NCBI RefSeq assembly: GCF_030848805.1 | Contig: NC_092367.1 | Coordinates: 8,029,019-8,093,018, forward strand | Direction: 5' to 3' | Origin: Temnothorax longispinosus | Lineage: Eukaryota > Arthropoda > Insecta > Hymenoptera > Formicidae | Length of the DNA stretch: 64,000 nt | Shown here: positions 23,001 to 35,501 of the stretch, piece by piece | Numbering within the stretch: position 1 is the stretch's first letter | Layout: each line of letters begins with the position of its first letter | Made by a program: the position numbers and the translations under genes | Notes under the pieces: generated by a model | What the model was told of the DNA's origin: nothing | The model's input: only the letters and a program-made list of their open reading frames with translations | Database searches by the model: none

Positions 23001-24175
23001 ACATTTATGAGATACAGGGGGAAATATTTACTCGTTTGTTCGCAGCGGGAATGCATATCCATTCACATAGGGCAAGCAGGCGTGCAAATGGGAAATGCCT
23101 GTTGGGAGCTCTATTGTCTGGAGCACGGTATACACCCGGACGGGCAGATGCCGAGCAATGCTACCCCGGGCTCCGGGGATGATTCCTTTAACTCGTTCTT
23201 CTCCGAGACAGGTTCGGGAAAATATGTCCCGCGAGCGATTATGGTCGATCTCGAGCCAACGGTGATAGGCAAGTGCCCTAGAGTAACTATCGATTTTCAA
23301 GCATTATAATAGGAATATAGAATAAAAACTCATTGATTAATTATAGACAGATTATCGAATGTTGTGAGATAATTTTTATAACTTTAGACTGTTGAGCTGG
23401 TCTTTAAAAATTTAATTATTAATCCTTAAAGGATTCTGGTGTTGATCGTTTGTTCTTTGTAGTTTCTTTTAAAACGCGCGCATTGTACATTAAAAATTGG
23501 TGAAATTAAGATGATATAATGAGTTTTTAATATCTTAGACGAGGTACGCACGGGCACTTACAGGCAATTGTTCCATCCGGAACAAATGATCACCGGGAAG
23601 GAGGATGCGGCTAATAATTACGCCAGGGGTCATTATACAATAGGTATCTTAATTTTCCACCACAATATTATATATCTGTAATAAGGCGAAGCTCAATTAT
23701 AATGTACAGTAGATTGTATTGTAAATGTGCTTTGAATAATTGAAGATTGCGCTCGATTCTTTTAGAGAATTCTATCATTAAACTGATTAATTATTAATAT
23801 ATTGAATTTTTTATAGCAGAGTTCACGAATGATAGTCCTACGTTATTAATCATCTTGCGATTTTTCAGGAAAAGAGATCATAGATCTCACTTTGGACAGA
23901 ATACACAGACTGACGGAGCAGTGCCAAGGGTTGCAAGGGTTTATAATCTTCCATTCGTTCGGCGGTGGCACGGGATCCGGATTCTCGAGTCTGCTTATGG
24001 AACAATTATCCGACGATTACCCGAAGAGAAGTAAACTGACCTTTAGCATTTATCCGGCGCCACAGGTAATATTTATTCTCGTTATCTCGCCAGAATATCT
24101 CAAATTTTCGTGCTCAAGAATTCTGATTTCTTTGGGAGAAAAATTCAAGTGATATAATCGTATCATGTATAATAT

Positions 24176-24236
<61 letters not shown>

Positions 24237-26278
24237 CATATACATTTCTTTATTTACAATCAGGCTTATGTAATAGATTTCTAGTTTTCCAAAGAACTTC
24301 GAAATGATTGATTTGTTTAAGCATCTAATTGTCCCGTTCGTTACTAAAGCATTTCCATTTTTTATAGGTATCGACTGCGGTAGTGGAACCTTACAACGCA
24401 ATTCTGTACACTCATACAACGTTAGAGCATACCGAGGTGGCTTTCATTGTAGATAATCAGGTCCGTACCTTTGTCGTAAACGTCGATCGAAAATTGGTAT
24501 ATTAAATTTCACATTTGTAAAACTTACACATCGCCCGAATCTCATAAACGCTTTTATCACCCAGTTATCGACAAATCGATTGGCGAAATAACGGCAATTT
24601 CTCTTAGAAATGGATTTCTAAGAGAAAACGCCGTTATTCAGCAGGAAGCTCGCGTGTTTTCTACTCAACATTTCACATGTCTAAAATGAAGTTTATTAGG
24701 ACAATGTCGTCTATATACTCTTACACGGAGCGGCAATAGCGAAGTCTGTCACTACAATCGCGTGTTATCCGTAGGCCATTTATGAGCTATGCAGAAGGAA
24801 CCTACATATCGATCGACCGACCTATACGAATCTGAATCGGCTGATTGGACAGATGGTCTCATCCATCACCGCCAGTTTACGATTCGACGGAGCCCTGAAT
24901 GTCGACCTCACCGAATTCCAGACGAATCTAGTTCCTTATCCACGTATCCACTTTCCGCTCGTAAGCGATGTTTGCTAAAAATATGAATTTAATGTTTATA
25001 ACGTAGAAATCGAATGGACGATCATTTGATCATTTGATCGACAATAATTGTACCTTAGTTACGTATTAATTACGTATTTATTATCACGCAGGCTACGTAT
25101 GCTCCTGTTATGTCAGCGGAGAAGGCCGGGCACGAGAGAATGACCGTCGCGGAGATAACGAACTCCTGTTTCGAACCGACTCATCAAATGGTGAACTGCG
25201 ATCAGCGCATGGGAAAGTACATGGCGGTATGTTTGCTGTACAGGGGCGATGTGGTGCCCAAGGACGTAAACGCGGCGATCGCGATGATAAAAAAGCAGAA
25301 GCACGTGCAATTCGTCGAATGGTGCCCGACGGGATTCAAGGTGCGATTCTGAAACGATCAAAAGAATTTTTAGAACGGAGAGGAATTAAAAGTTAAGGTG
25401 AATCAAGACCGAATCAGGAAAGAAATAGTTTCCCCACAATTATATAGAATAAACGTTTATGAACTCCTCTTGATTCACCTTGCCGAGATTTTTCAATTCC
25501 ATCGCAATCGAGTATCATTGCAAACGCATTAACAGGTGGGAATAAATTATCAACCACCCACGGTCGTGCCGGGCGGGGATCTCGCGCGAGTGGACAGAGC
25601 GGTATGCTGTCTCTCCAACACAACGGCGATCGTGGACGCATGGGCCCGACTCGATCACAAGTTCGATCTCATGTATGCCAAGCGAGCTTTCGTGCATTGG
25701 TAAGAAGTCGTGAGTTTAGCGTTATCGTGCTCAGACCAGTCGCCAAAGATTCTCCTGTTCGAGACAAATTGCCAAGGGTGATCTCGACCAAACTTCGATA
25801 AATTTAGACGACGATCAACTCATCACGCGATACCTGCACCATTTAATACAGATAGATTTATTGCCTGACACGTGGGGAAAAAATTGGGTTTAAGGACGAG
25901 CTGCATAACTGTAAGAAACTTTGCTGGAGTCGATTCTGATTGAATTATCGGAGTTTGATCAAAGTCGCCTGAAGCAACGCTCTCTTTCTCTAATGTTTTC
26001 CTTAACGCATTTCGCATAATTTTTGTGTCCACCTCGAATGTATATAAGAAGAGTTCGTTTTCAAGACGGCTGTAATGAGAAATGACCGGGATGGCAATTT
26101 GCATTCAATTGCGTAACTTATTCACGACGCGATATACCGAATACCTTGCAGGTTCGTCGGGGAAGGCATGGAGGAGGGCGAATTCTCGGAAGCCCGGGAG
26201 GACCTGGCCGCTTTGGAGCTCGACTATCGTGAGGTGCAGGAAAATGCCGTTATCGACGAGGAGGAGGAGGAATATTGA
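20051..26278 (+). CDS. Alpha-tubulin lacking the K40 acetylation site
   Basis: Nine exons: 20051-20053, 23046-23268, 23539-23643, 23869-24065, 24368-24460, 24775-24960, 25092-25340, 25536-25699 and 26152-26278. They encode 448 residues. The first exon contributes only the ATG, directly followed by gtgagt, a structure common in alpha-tubulin genes. Present are the MREC autoregulatory start, GGGTGSG nucleotide loop, the catalytic glutamate in NVDLTEFQTNLVPYP, and a C-terminal tail EEEEEY ending in tyrosine. The residue at position 40 is alanine (MPSNATPGSGDD), so luminal acetylation is impossible. The tail is polyglutamate, a substrate for glutamylation, and the next gene encodes a deglutamylase. 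The protein is moderately diverged (for example KRSKLTFSIYPAPQ), suggesting a tissue-specific isotype. The intron after exon 2 uses a GC donor. The specific isotype is not recognised. Confidence 0.93.
20054..23045 (+). other. Long first intron of alpha-tubulin
   Basis: About 3 kb, bounded by gtgagt and cgcag. It is mostly AT-rich. A distinctly more GC-rich, non-repetitive block lies at about 21690-21990. It contains a 102-codon frame with no recognisable domain. No exon is supported, although atggcaaaaaag|gtaact at 22501 resembles an exon end. First introns of tubulin genes often hold enhancers; that is an inference here. Confidence 0.5.
23269..23270 (+). other. GC splice donor (GC-AG intron) in alpha-tubulin
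   Basis: Exon 2 must end at 23268 to join VDLEPTVI to DEVRTGTYRQ in frame. The intron then begins gcaagt, a GC donor with otherwise perfect consensus. No GT at a usable phase lies nearby. The acceptor is cttag at 23538. Confidence 0.85.
24179..24228. repeat. (TA)n microsatellite in alpha-tubulin intron 4
   Basis: A TA dinucleotide run of about 24 units between exons 4 and 5. Confidence 0.95.
24587..24638. repeat. 52-bp hairpin in alpha-tubulin intron 5
   Basis: aataacggc...tttctcttagaaat is followed by gg and the inverted atttctaagaga...gccgttatt. The stem is nearly perfect with a tiny loop. It may be a very short MITE remnant or a structured intronic RNA element. Confidence 0.7.
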
Positions 26279-28088
26279 GCTCGCTTGCTATAAAATGATT
26301 CAATACTATGTGTCGTAATACTCTTTACCGTTATGTCATATTCGGAACCCTTCGATTTACGTTACGATTTGAGTTACCTTGTCGCTGTATCGGCGGTATC
26401 TTTACAGACGGATTGCGTCCGTATAAATAAATTATTTATACATTCTAGACGATGTTTACAGTGTACCCTTTCAAGGCGCGTCCATTTTGAAACTTTTACC
26501 TCGCGCCATAGTTCGTGAAAATTACGGAGCTCCATCGATAATGTATCACGCTGCAGTTATCGACAGAACGCTGCAAAAAACCTCGTGGAAATCTTTCAAG
26601 ATGGCGCTGCCACAGAAACGCAAAATCACTCGTGTTTATCATGCGTCGGTCATTTGTTTTAATGTAAATTTATATTTTAATTTTCAAAATCATATATTAT
26701 GTCAGTTTAACATATTTATTATATTTTGATAACGACAATTTAATATCTATATAAGTCGAAAATTTTATATAATTGTTAATAAGCAAAAAATCCGTATGTA
26801 TATATAATATAATAATAATGTATAAATTATGTAATTTTTCAAAATACAATAAATTAATCAAACGTGCGTTAATGATACAAAACGCTTGTAAATATCCCTA
26901 TCCACATCTATTTTCATATTATATATTACATTAATAAAAATTGTAAGACTCGTAATTTCTGGAATTTTAATTTTAAAAAATTTCAATGCAAAAATATAAA
27001 AATTTACAAAAATCGAAGAATTAATAAGAAAACATAACAGAGAGTGCTATCTAAAATTTTTCAAAGTTCCAAGAATTCAGAAAACTGTATACTCAACGAT
27101 TACAGTTGGTAAAGTCACACCGACAACAAATATATTTTGCTTTACTTTCGAAAATTCAATAAAATTATATATTAAAGGAACGAAATCAGATTTATTTAAA
27201 TTGCATTCTCGAAATTTCAGGCAACTCTCGGGAGAGACGCAAAACAAACGTAGGCCGTCGACGTGGGGGCGACGTCGCTCCGGAACAAAATACTGATATC
27301 ATCGTACCGGTGACGTTCGCAGGTGACAGATCAAAATGCCTCGATTACCCTAGAATGCAGTGAGGTGTCGTATATCGTATAAAAATCTCTCGTACGAACG
27401 CACGGGAGATTCCCGTTCAAACGTTTCAACTGTTGCGCGTCCGACCAACACGGATTCACTCGCCGATCGAATTAATCTATGCAAAAAGTAAAAACCAAAC
27501 AATCGATAACGAGTAATAAAGCCAGTATACGAGCGTCGTTGCCTCGCCTTACAATTAGGTCAGCGACCTACAGCCGCACACCTGACCAGCCAAGACTATT
27601 CATTCACTCTTGTGTGCTTTGTGACAGGTTAATCTCGCTGGTCGATGATCCATTGAAGAACAAGAGGAAATTACGTTCTACGTTAACGCAGTTCAACGTC
27701 GCCCAAGGGATGAACGATCTCGTTTCTACCATTTCTACCGCGGCTGCGTTACCGCATTGAGGGCTGCGGATTCTTGCGCGCAACACCCGTGTGTGTGTGT
27801 ATGTGCGTATGTATGCGCGTCGTAAATAGAGATCATATGATCGCTCGAAGGAGTCGTCGGATCCTCGGATCGAGCCGATTCGCTCAGCGGGAATGAGCGC
27901 GATGCCGTCGCCGACGAACGGGCGCGATCGTGCCTGAGGAAGCGCAGCGATTGTCCGGCAGCTCTGCGCCTCCACACTCCACAGGCGGCGGTACAGCAAC
28001 ACACCACCACCACATGAACGGGCAATTCGTCTTCGTCGTCTGCCGCGCGTCCTACGATTCTGCAGTAGACGTAACTCTCTGACGCGTC
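26279..28088. other. Intergenic region, alpha-tubulin to AGBL5
   Basis: The left part holds the tubulin 3' UTR and AT-rich sequence (26640-27200). The right part (27220-28088) is more GC-rich and presumably contains the AGBL5 promoter and 5' UTR. No coding frame with recognisable similarity is present. Confidence 0.6.
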
Positions 28089-31000
28089 ATGGCGAGCACA
28101 GCCGAGAACATTACCTGCGGTGGCTTCGTGTTTCTCAATAACTTTGACTCGGCTAATCTGGCCAAGGTGGAAGCAGTGAGGATCCCGGAGACCTTTGAGA
28201 AAGGTAAACGCCAATCACCTTCCCTTGATGCCGGGACAATCTTACAGACCTAGATTGATTTTCAATGTTTGTGTACGTGTGTTGATGTAAGTGTCATTGA
28301 ACTGGAGGATTGTTTTTATGTAATCAAATTGACTGGTTTTTCACCTTGAAGGAATCTAAATACATTTGCAATGAGCTGTACGATCGCCAATGTTCTCCTT
28401 ATGTAACGATACACAATGCCGGGTTTTACTATTTTTAGATGTTTACGAGATTGAAGGCAAACCGACCAATAGCTCAAATTCCAAAGACACGTTGGATTAC
28501 GAGTTCAACCTGTGGACGAAGCACGATTGTCACGGCACGCAATTCCAAAACAACAATAGAACCTGGTTTTATTTCGGTGTCAAGTCTAGTCGGCCGAGTG
28601 TCCCGGTCAGATTTAACGTAGTCAATCTGAACAAGCAAGCCAAGATGTTTAGCCAAGGGATGTGTCCGGTCTTTAAGATTGTGCCGGGACACCTGCACTG
28701 GGAGCGGATTCGCGAAAAGCCAACGTACACTGTAATTGCAGCTTGGATAGTTTATAGAAATGCATTATTTTAAGAATGTAGCGAGATTATATGTGATAAT
28801 TTGTGCCGGCAGATATATAGCGTACTGTTTAACGTTGCAGCTTGACCAGAGAGGGAACGACTTCGCTTTATCGTTCCTCTATTACACTCCAGAAAATTCA
28901 AAAGCCGTTACTTACTTTGCCTTCACCTATCCATTCTCGTATACAGATTTGCAAAATTATTTGAGAAGGATCGATGCGAGAATGGGAAAGAGGAGTGTAA
29001 TTTCTGCGGATGACATCTATTATCATAGAGAATGTGCAATAAAATCACTGGAGGATCGTAGATTAGATGTATTAACAATAAGCTCCTATCACAACATATC
29101 AACGGAGAGAGAAGATAGACTGAATAATATGTTCCCTGAGGAAAGTGAGGAGAGGCCTTATAAATTTCGGGACAAGAAGGTATCGTATCGATATTATAAC
29201 GAAAAATGAATTTTGAGATCTGAAGAAAGAAATCCATTTATATACACGATTATATTATGTATTTAGGTAATTTTTATTAGCGCCAGAGTCCATCCAGGTG
29301 AAACACCATCTAGCTTCGTTCTAAATGGTTTCCTCAATTTTTTATTAAGTCGGGAAGATCAGATTGCTATAAATTTACGTCGCCTATACGTGTTCAAATT
29401 GATACCGATGCTCAACCCAGATGGTGTTGCCAAAGGCCATTATCGAATGGACACTAAGGGAATAAATTTGAATAGAGTTTATCTAAATCCTTCTGAAGTA
29501 GATCATCCTACGATATATGCCGCAAAAAACTTAATACAGTAAGCACTTGTATTTCTAATTACCTTGACGCTTCGTTATATACATATTATGCACAGTCAAG
29601 TTTCACATGCTTTTCTTATAGATATTATCACAATTCTTATCAACTACCGAGCGAACTAACTGACCTATCGAATATAAATTTAGAAATTATGGACAGCAAT
29701 GTAAGCATTATAAATTCGACTGCTTCGATAGCAAACGCTGTACGTGACACAACCACAAGACTGTTGCAACAAGTATGACAAATACCTACGGAATTTCCCT
29801 TAATAACATTTGTTTATATTGTAAATGAAATTACGAAGAGCTCTAAAGAATAATATATTTTACGTTACGTGTAGCGCTGCGATAGTATTCTTCTAATACT
29901 ATTACTTTTTTTTAGGTAACATTTATGTCATTAGATGAGAAGAACAGGTGTGCTCTAGATACTAACAAAAAACATTTGTTGACATTGGAGCATTTGGACA
30001 GCGCAGCTATTGGTACTGATATTCACTTTATATAAGTAATAAAACCTTATTAATTTATCTCGCAATTTCCAGTCCATAATTTGCTTTTTGTCGTGTATAG
30101 ATAAAAGCGAGGATCTATCTAAACAAGGTAAAAATGATACCGCTACAGAACTCGGAACGAATGACAAACTAACTGGTACGACCGTCGGTGTAGACGAGAC
30201 ATCAAAATCCTCAGATAATTCTGGGTTATATCTGTATATCGATCTTCACGGCCATGCCTCGAAAAAAGGCGTTTTCATGTATGGAAATCACTTTACTGAC
30301 CCAGAAGATACTATCGCATGCATGCTGCTACCCAAAGTGATGTCTATCAACAATCCAAACTTTCATTTCACGTCGTGCAATTTTGCGGAACGAAATATGT
30401 ATATTATGTAAGTAAAGTCTACTGCCATCACAGAAGTTATACATATATCCCAATTTTGTATTGGGATGTTAAATACAGTATTGGTATGTTTTTACAGAGA
30501 CAAACGAGACGGTATGTCCAGAGAAGGCTCGGGACGCGTGGCAGTGTATAAGATGACTGGTCTAATACGCAGCTATACTCTAGAGTGTAATTACAACTCT
30601 GGCCGTTTGGTGAATATGATACCCGCTAGAATTCGCGATGGGGTGAATAAAACTATGAATCACATGTTCGTTCCACCGAAATATACGCCGGCAGTGTTTG
30701 AGGCGGTAAATATATTTTGCTTTCGCCTTCCATTTAAGAAACACAATGTCGCTAAAACTTCTATTATATGTATCATTGATAATACATAGGTTGGCGCAGC
30801 ATTAGGTCCTTCCATTCTCGATCTCACTGGGAACAATCCCAACAGCCGATTGCCAAATAGCCAATATCGCTCTTTAAGGGGAGTAAAATCTCACTTGAAA
30901 TTAACATACGTGAGCAATATCTCTGCACCGCCCAGCAAGTCAGTGCGTAAGGTAAATTTTGATGTAAATAGTGAGAGTGACATTTGTAATGCTGACATAA

Positions 31001-33915
31001 GCCAGTGTGTATTATCATAATCCATTTATTATGTTCAGCGACTAATTTTATATATTAGTTTAGCATTAACACTGCAACCCATTAGTGCCTAATCCAACAT
31101 AAATTCATTTGTGCATAACTAGGAAAGTGGGAGAGAGATTTTGTATGTTTACAAATCAAATTTGGCGAGTTATGTCTCAAATTATATTAAAATTTTGGAA
31201 TTTATATCGAAACGATTTAGTTTTTTTTTTTTTAAATTATAAAAATATGTAATTGAAATACTTTATGACAATAATGATATTACAGTATTTATTATGTTGT
31301 TATATACGAAATATTATATATAAGAAAGCTACATGTAAACTCTCTTTGACATAATTTTTCTTAATGGGTCTTCCATATGTGACTTGATATATTTAAACAA
31401 GACAATAATATTCCATATACTTCTTTGGATAAATTTATACATTAGACTCTCAATTATATATTCTTAATTGTATATTACTTTCACAGAACAAGATAATATA
31501 AAATTTAGTATTTATATAATTATATATGTATATAATTTGTGAATTATATACATGATGTACCGTTTTTACTTTCATTATATAAATGACTTGCTTTTAATAT
31601 TTATACACAAAATATATCACGTACGCTAATTTCTTTTTAAATGACAATTTTAATATTAATTGATAAAGAAAGATGAGACGAATAAGATATATGGTGCAAA
31701 TATCTTGTATTATTGACTCATTTTATATTGTGGCTAACTCAGTAAAGTGTTCATTAATCGTAAATCTTAACGCTTCTATGGTCGTATTTGATATTTGTAT
31801 TTAATAATCGTTTGTAAATAATCAATTTTTATGCATATATTTTTCACCAACAATGTACGCAAGTGCACTTACGATCACATAATCTAATTTACGCAGTGTC
31901 TCTTTAAAAGATGCGAATTGTTGTGAAACAAAACGTTAATATTATACAGATGTTTGTATATTAATTATATCTATTTCTTTAGCGAAGGGCACGACGTGGA
32001 GAGATATAAGTGGTTAAACCGTTTTATATCTCTGGACGATGGGATTGTTGAAGTGAGATATGGCAGTTTGTTAATTCAAACTTAAACGTTACTCATTTTA
32101 ACAATATATAGAAGTCTATAAAAGTTTACTTCATAAATTATAAATTGTCAGGAGTATATCTGTTGTTTCCCGGCATATAATTCCATTATCAATATATCTA
32201 TATCAAATGATAATGTAAACATATAAATTTATCAATGTTGGACGTCATTATATATGAAAGATGTAATATATGTGCAACGTTAATGTCTCATGAGTAGATA
32301 ATATTCAAGAAGTTAAAATAACGAATCTCGATCTCGGCAAACAAACTTTGAACAAATCGCTCCCAAAGTTCGGCTCGTATTACGTACGCATACATTTATA
32401 GAAACTTCACAATGTATCGCACACGAGCTTGCACATATCCAGCTGTATTAATAAATGTTACAGTTTTTTAGCGATCATTTATTTATCTTACTTTTATTTG
32501 ATATCCCGATACCAATCGATCCCGACGAACAGCTTGGCATGAATCGTGCATCGTGTTTGCAAGCAAACGAAATGGGCAATGAAGTGCAGTAGAACGCAAA
32601 AGAGACTCGACTCCGCGTCGAAGATTATCGTCCGCAAGTTTTTATGATCGCCAGCGAAACACGTAGATGATGACTCCTGTGCTTCACATGTACCTCACAC
32701 AGCACTCTAGCATGCGTCAACCGAATATTTTCACTCGCTAAATATCGATTTTCTAATAAATTATGATTAATCCTTTCTGATAATATGCATTTAAATTATC
32801 GGCAAGGTGGCTTTAGTTGTGTTTAGGCAATTCGCTACACTTTTGCTCACTTTATAATTTTCTCTGAAGTTTTTATACATGTAGATGCGCTTCGTCTTTT
32901 TTCAAAGTGTATGGTACGTGCCCAATTATATTCGATGTGTTTAGCCGCGAGGGGGTAAGTCATTTATTTGTATAATTAATATAATCGTTATATGTAATAA
33001 ATAACCGTGCAAACGATTGCGGTCGTAATAACAACGATAATCGAAATAAAATCAATCTCTCTCTCTCACATGTGTTTTATCTTTATGTTTGTTACCGTGG
33101 TACGTGGCTGTTTCTGTACTATATGTAAGACGCATCTCCGAATCTACAATCTACAATTGTGTGCCTTTCATTCGCAGGATAACGAAGCAGGCGATAACGT
33201 TGCGCGGAGCAGCGGCATCCTGAAGGAATTGGAAACGAGATTAAACGACGCGGTGACGGGGGCGAGGAATGCGATAAGGAGCGAGGGCAACCTGGTGAAG
33301 AAGTGCATCCTTCGTCGCGGCGCCTCCTTTTACACGGCGGTGAAGAGGATCAAGAGCGGTAAGAAACCCCGGCAGACGCTCGCGCGTCGCGCCTTGAAGA
33401 ACCATTGTGCCAACAACGTGGAGAACAGCGCGATAATCTGCGCGATCAAGTCCGAAGTGGAGGCGAAGCCGTTTCTGAAGACGATCGATCGCTATCGATC
33501 GAACAGATCCAAGGTCGACGCGGGGACGGCGATCGGCGGCGACAACCTCGAGGAGCCGCGTTCAAACGCGAGTAAGAAGCCAAAGGCGGCGAACAGTTCG
33601 ACGAAGACGCGCGTTTCCTCCGAGGAAACGACGGCGGTGAGGCACGGCGCGAAGAGACTGAAACTCATCTCGTCTATGAGAACGTCCAAGCATCATCCCG
33701 AGGTCGGTGAATCGTCCGGTGCGGCGGAGGAGACTGGCGCAAAGGTATCCCCGAAGGTGCCGCGTGCCTGCGACAAGCAGAACGTTCAAGGGGCGCACGA
33801 TAGAGCCAGGGTCGCTGCAGGAAAGCCGAGCGAGTCTTCCAAACTGAAAAAAATTAACAAGACTGCTGTTAAGAGTTCCGTGCTCGAGGAGAGCGCGAAG
33901 CAAAATCCTAAATGA
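28089..33915 (+). CDS. AGBL5: Cytosolic carboxypeptidase 5 (tubulin deglutamylase)
   Basis: Ten exons: 28089-28203, 28439-28731, 28841-29179, 29267-29538, 29622-29772, 29916-30012, 30101-30407, 30498-30705, 30790-30951 and 33178-33915, in phase, for 893 residues (human about 886). The N-terminus, CGGFVFLNNFDSANLAKVE, and the beta-sandwich segments FNLWTKHDC and RTWFYFGVK are family signatures. The M14D zinc carboxypeptidase domain has zinc ligands H258 and E261 (RVHPGETPSS) and a histidine in YIDLHGHASKKG (H472/H474); the catalytic glutamate is E554 in SYTLECNYNSG. CCP5 removes branch-point glutamates from tubulin tails. The terminal exon encodes a 245-residue, Lys/Arg/Ser-rich, probably disordered tail and is joined on splice signals and phase only; a shorter terminal exon at 31983-32009 is an alternative. 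Confidence 0.92.
30952..33177 (+). other. Long AT-rich intron 9 of AGBL5
   Basis: A 2.2-kb AT-rich interval between the catalytic-domain exon and the basic tail exon. Apart from the candidate short terminal exon at 31983 I see nothing coding or repetitive. The length and AT-richness leave room for a 3' UTR of a short isoform. Confidence 0.5.
31983..32009 (+). other. Candidate alternative terminal exon of AGBL5
   Basis: A good acceptor (ctatttctttag) is followed by nine codons, RRARRGEI and stop, in the same phase 0 as the exon 9 donor at 30951. Using it would give a protein of about 656 residues that ends soon after the catalytic domain. There is no support beyond splice signal and phase. 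Confidence 0.25.
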
Positions 33916-34277
33916 GCTCAGCTAGGACACTAAGAACGAATTATTAACCCGAGAGAAAATACAGAAAATCAATCAATGCCATTGACTTCCTGTATTTCCT
34001 CTTTACCGAAAGATATTTTGCATATATTGTAATATATATAGGACGACCAGTGAGATATAATCAACGAGAAGACGGGCGAAAACGAATAAAAGTATTTACG
34101 TGGCAAATTTTATACATCCTGCGTATAATGTGCAATGAAATGTTAAGTTATTTATGTTATTTGGCGATGCAACATGACGCATGGGTATTTCTATCGTTTC
34201 ATACGCCGTTTCTAATTTTTCACAAAGTGATATATTGCCTCTTCGCATTCGAAGGGTGAAATCTAAGTCATAAAGAA

Positions 34278-34342
<65 letters not shown>

Positions 34343-35501
34343 TACTATGTATATATTATTACATATTAAGCGTATATATACCGTTTTTCAAATACACCGA
34401 TATTTATTATTTACGTAGAACTTCACTTTAATCTTTGCAATTAACGTGTATTTAATTATCTTGGAAACTAGCGCTCGTCTAAAAAATATTATATTTTTAG
34501 TTAAAGTTACTACGTTCTACCGTCGGTAAAACTATAATAATGATCTAAACGAGATCTCTTTCTATAAATCTAGCAATCTTTTTTTTTTTTTTAATAGAGA
34601 TATATCTTTGTTTAAACTTACGTTTTCTTCTGAACAATAGTTTCGGAGATAATCGCATAGCGAGATAAACGTCCTGTATATTAGATTAGTATTGTGTTAT
34701 ATGAATATATAAATGTTTTTCTCTCTATTTGCCATCTCGTGATGGTTCGCACATATAAAAGTAGAAGCTGTTATGTTATTTACGTGCGAAAATTTGTTGG
34801 CGAAATAAATGATAACATATATATACCAACGTATAAATTAGAACTTCCCTCATAAATACATTTTTAATTTATAAACTTCAATTAATTTACATAAACTTCA
34901 ATTATACGGCAAGCTATATGCTGTTTAAATGAAAAGGGAAGAAGGGGAATTTCACGAAGGAGAAGTTCTAGGGAGATCATCATTGCGACTCTTCAAACAA
35001 CTTCGTGCGTCATTATTTCATTCGCTAAATGTTGAAGCTTGAAAATTCTAAAATTCTAATTGTCTCGTCATTTTAATCGTCGCCCGTCTCATCATCCCGA
35101 GGAAAACAAACGCAACGCGCATGCGTGATTTTCTCCGACGGGCGGAGCAGGCCGGGCAACTCTCGGAATTCGGAACGCGATTCTTCGGCGAGCGCACGTT
35201 TGAAACGCACGGCTTCACGGAGTTTTGCCTCGCGGCCAGGTTCAGGGTGCGCGTACGCGACTTCGCGTACCTTCACGTTGTTGTCCACGGCGAGTTTCAC
35301 GTTGGTGGAGAATCTCGAAAGGCCCGAGTCCAAGTTCGCGGGAAACCGAAGTCGAAGGCGTCGAAACGGGAAACGGTGTGCGCGATTATTACGTCACATC
35401 CAGCTTTCGTGCTCGACGGGGGATCGTCGTCGTCGGGTCGACGAACGGAATTACGGAGGGTGATCCGGAGACCGCGCGAGACCGCCGCAATCACGCGGAA
35501 C
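33916..35501. other. Intergenic region, AGBL5 to Ly6 gene
   Basis: AT-rich 3' region with a TA microsatellite at 34280-34337, turning GC-rich from about 35080 into the likely promoter and 5' UTR of the Ly6 gene. The overlapping frames in the GC-rich part have no recognisable similarity. Confidence 0.6.
34280..34337. repeat. (TA)n microsatellite
   Basis: A TA run of about 29 units downstream of AGBL5. Confidence 0.95.

Noticed and set aside
33007..33177. Upstream part of the 302-codon frame ahead of the basic tail exon
   Set aside because: A good acceptor at 33176-33177 separates it. The upstream residues are hydrophobic and AT-rich, unlike the tail, and read as intron.
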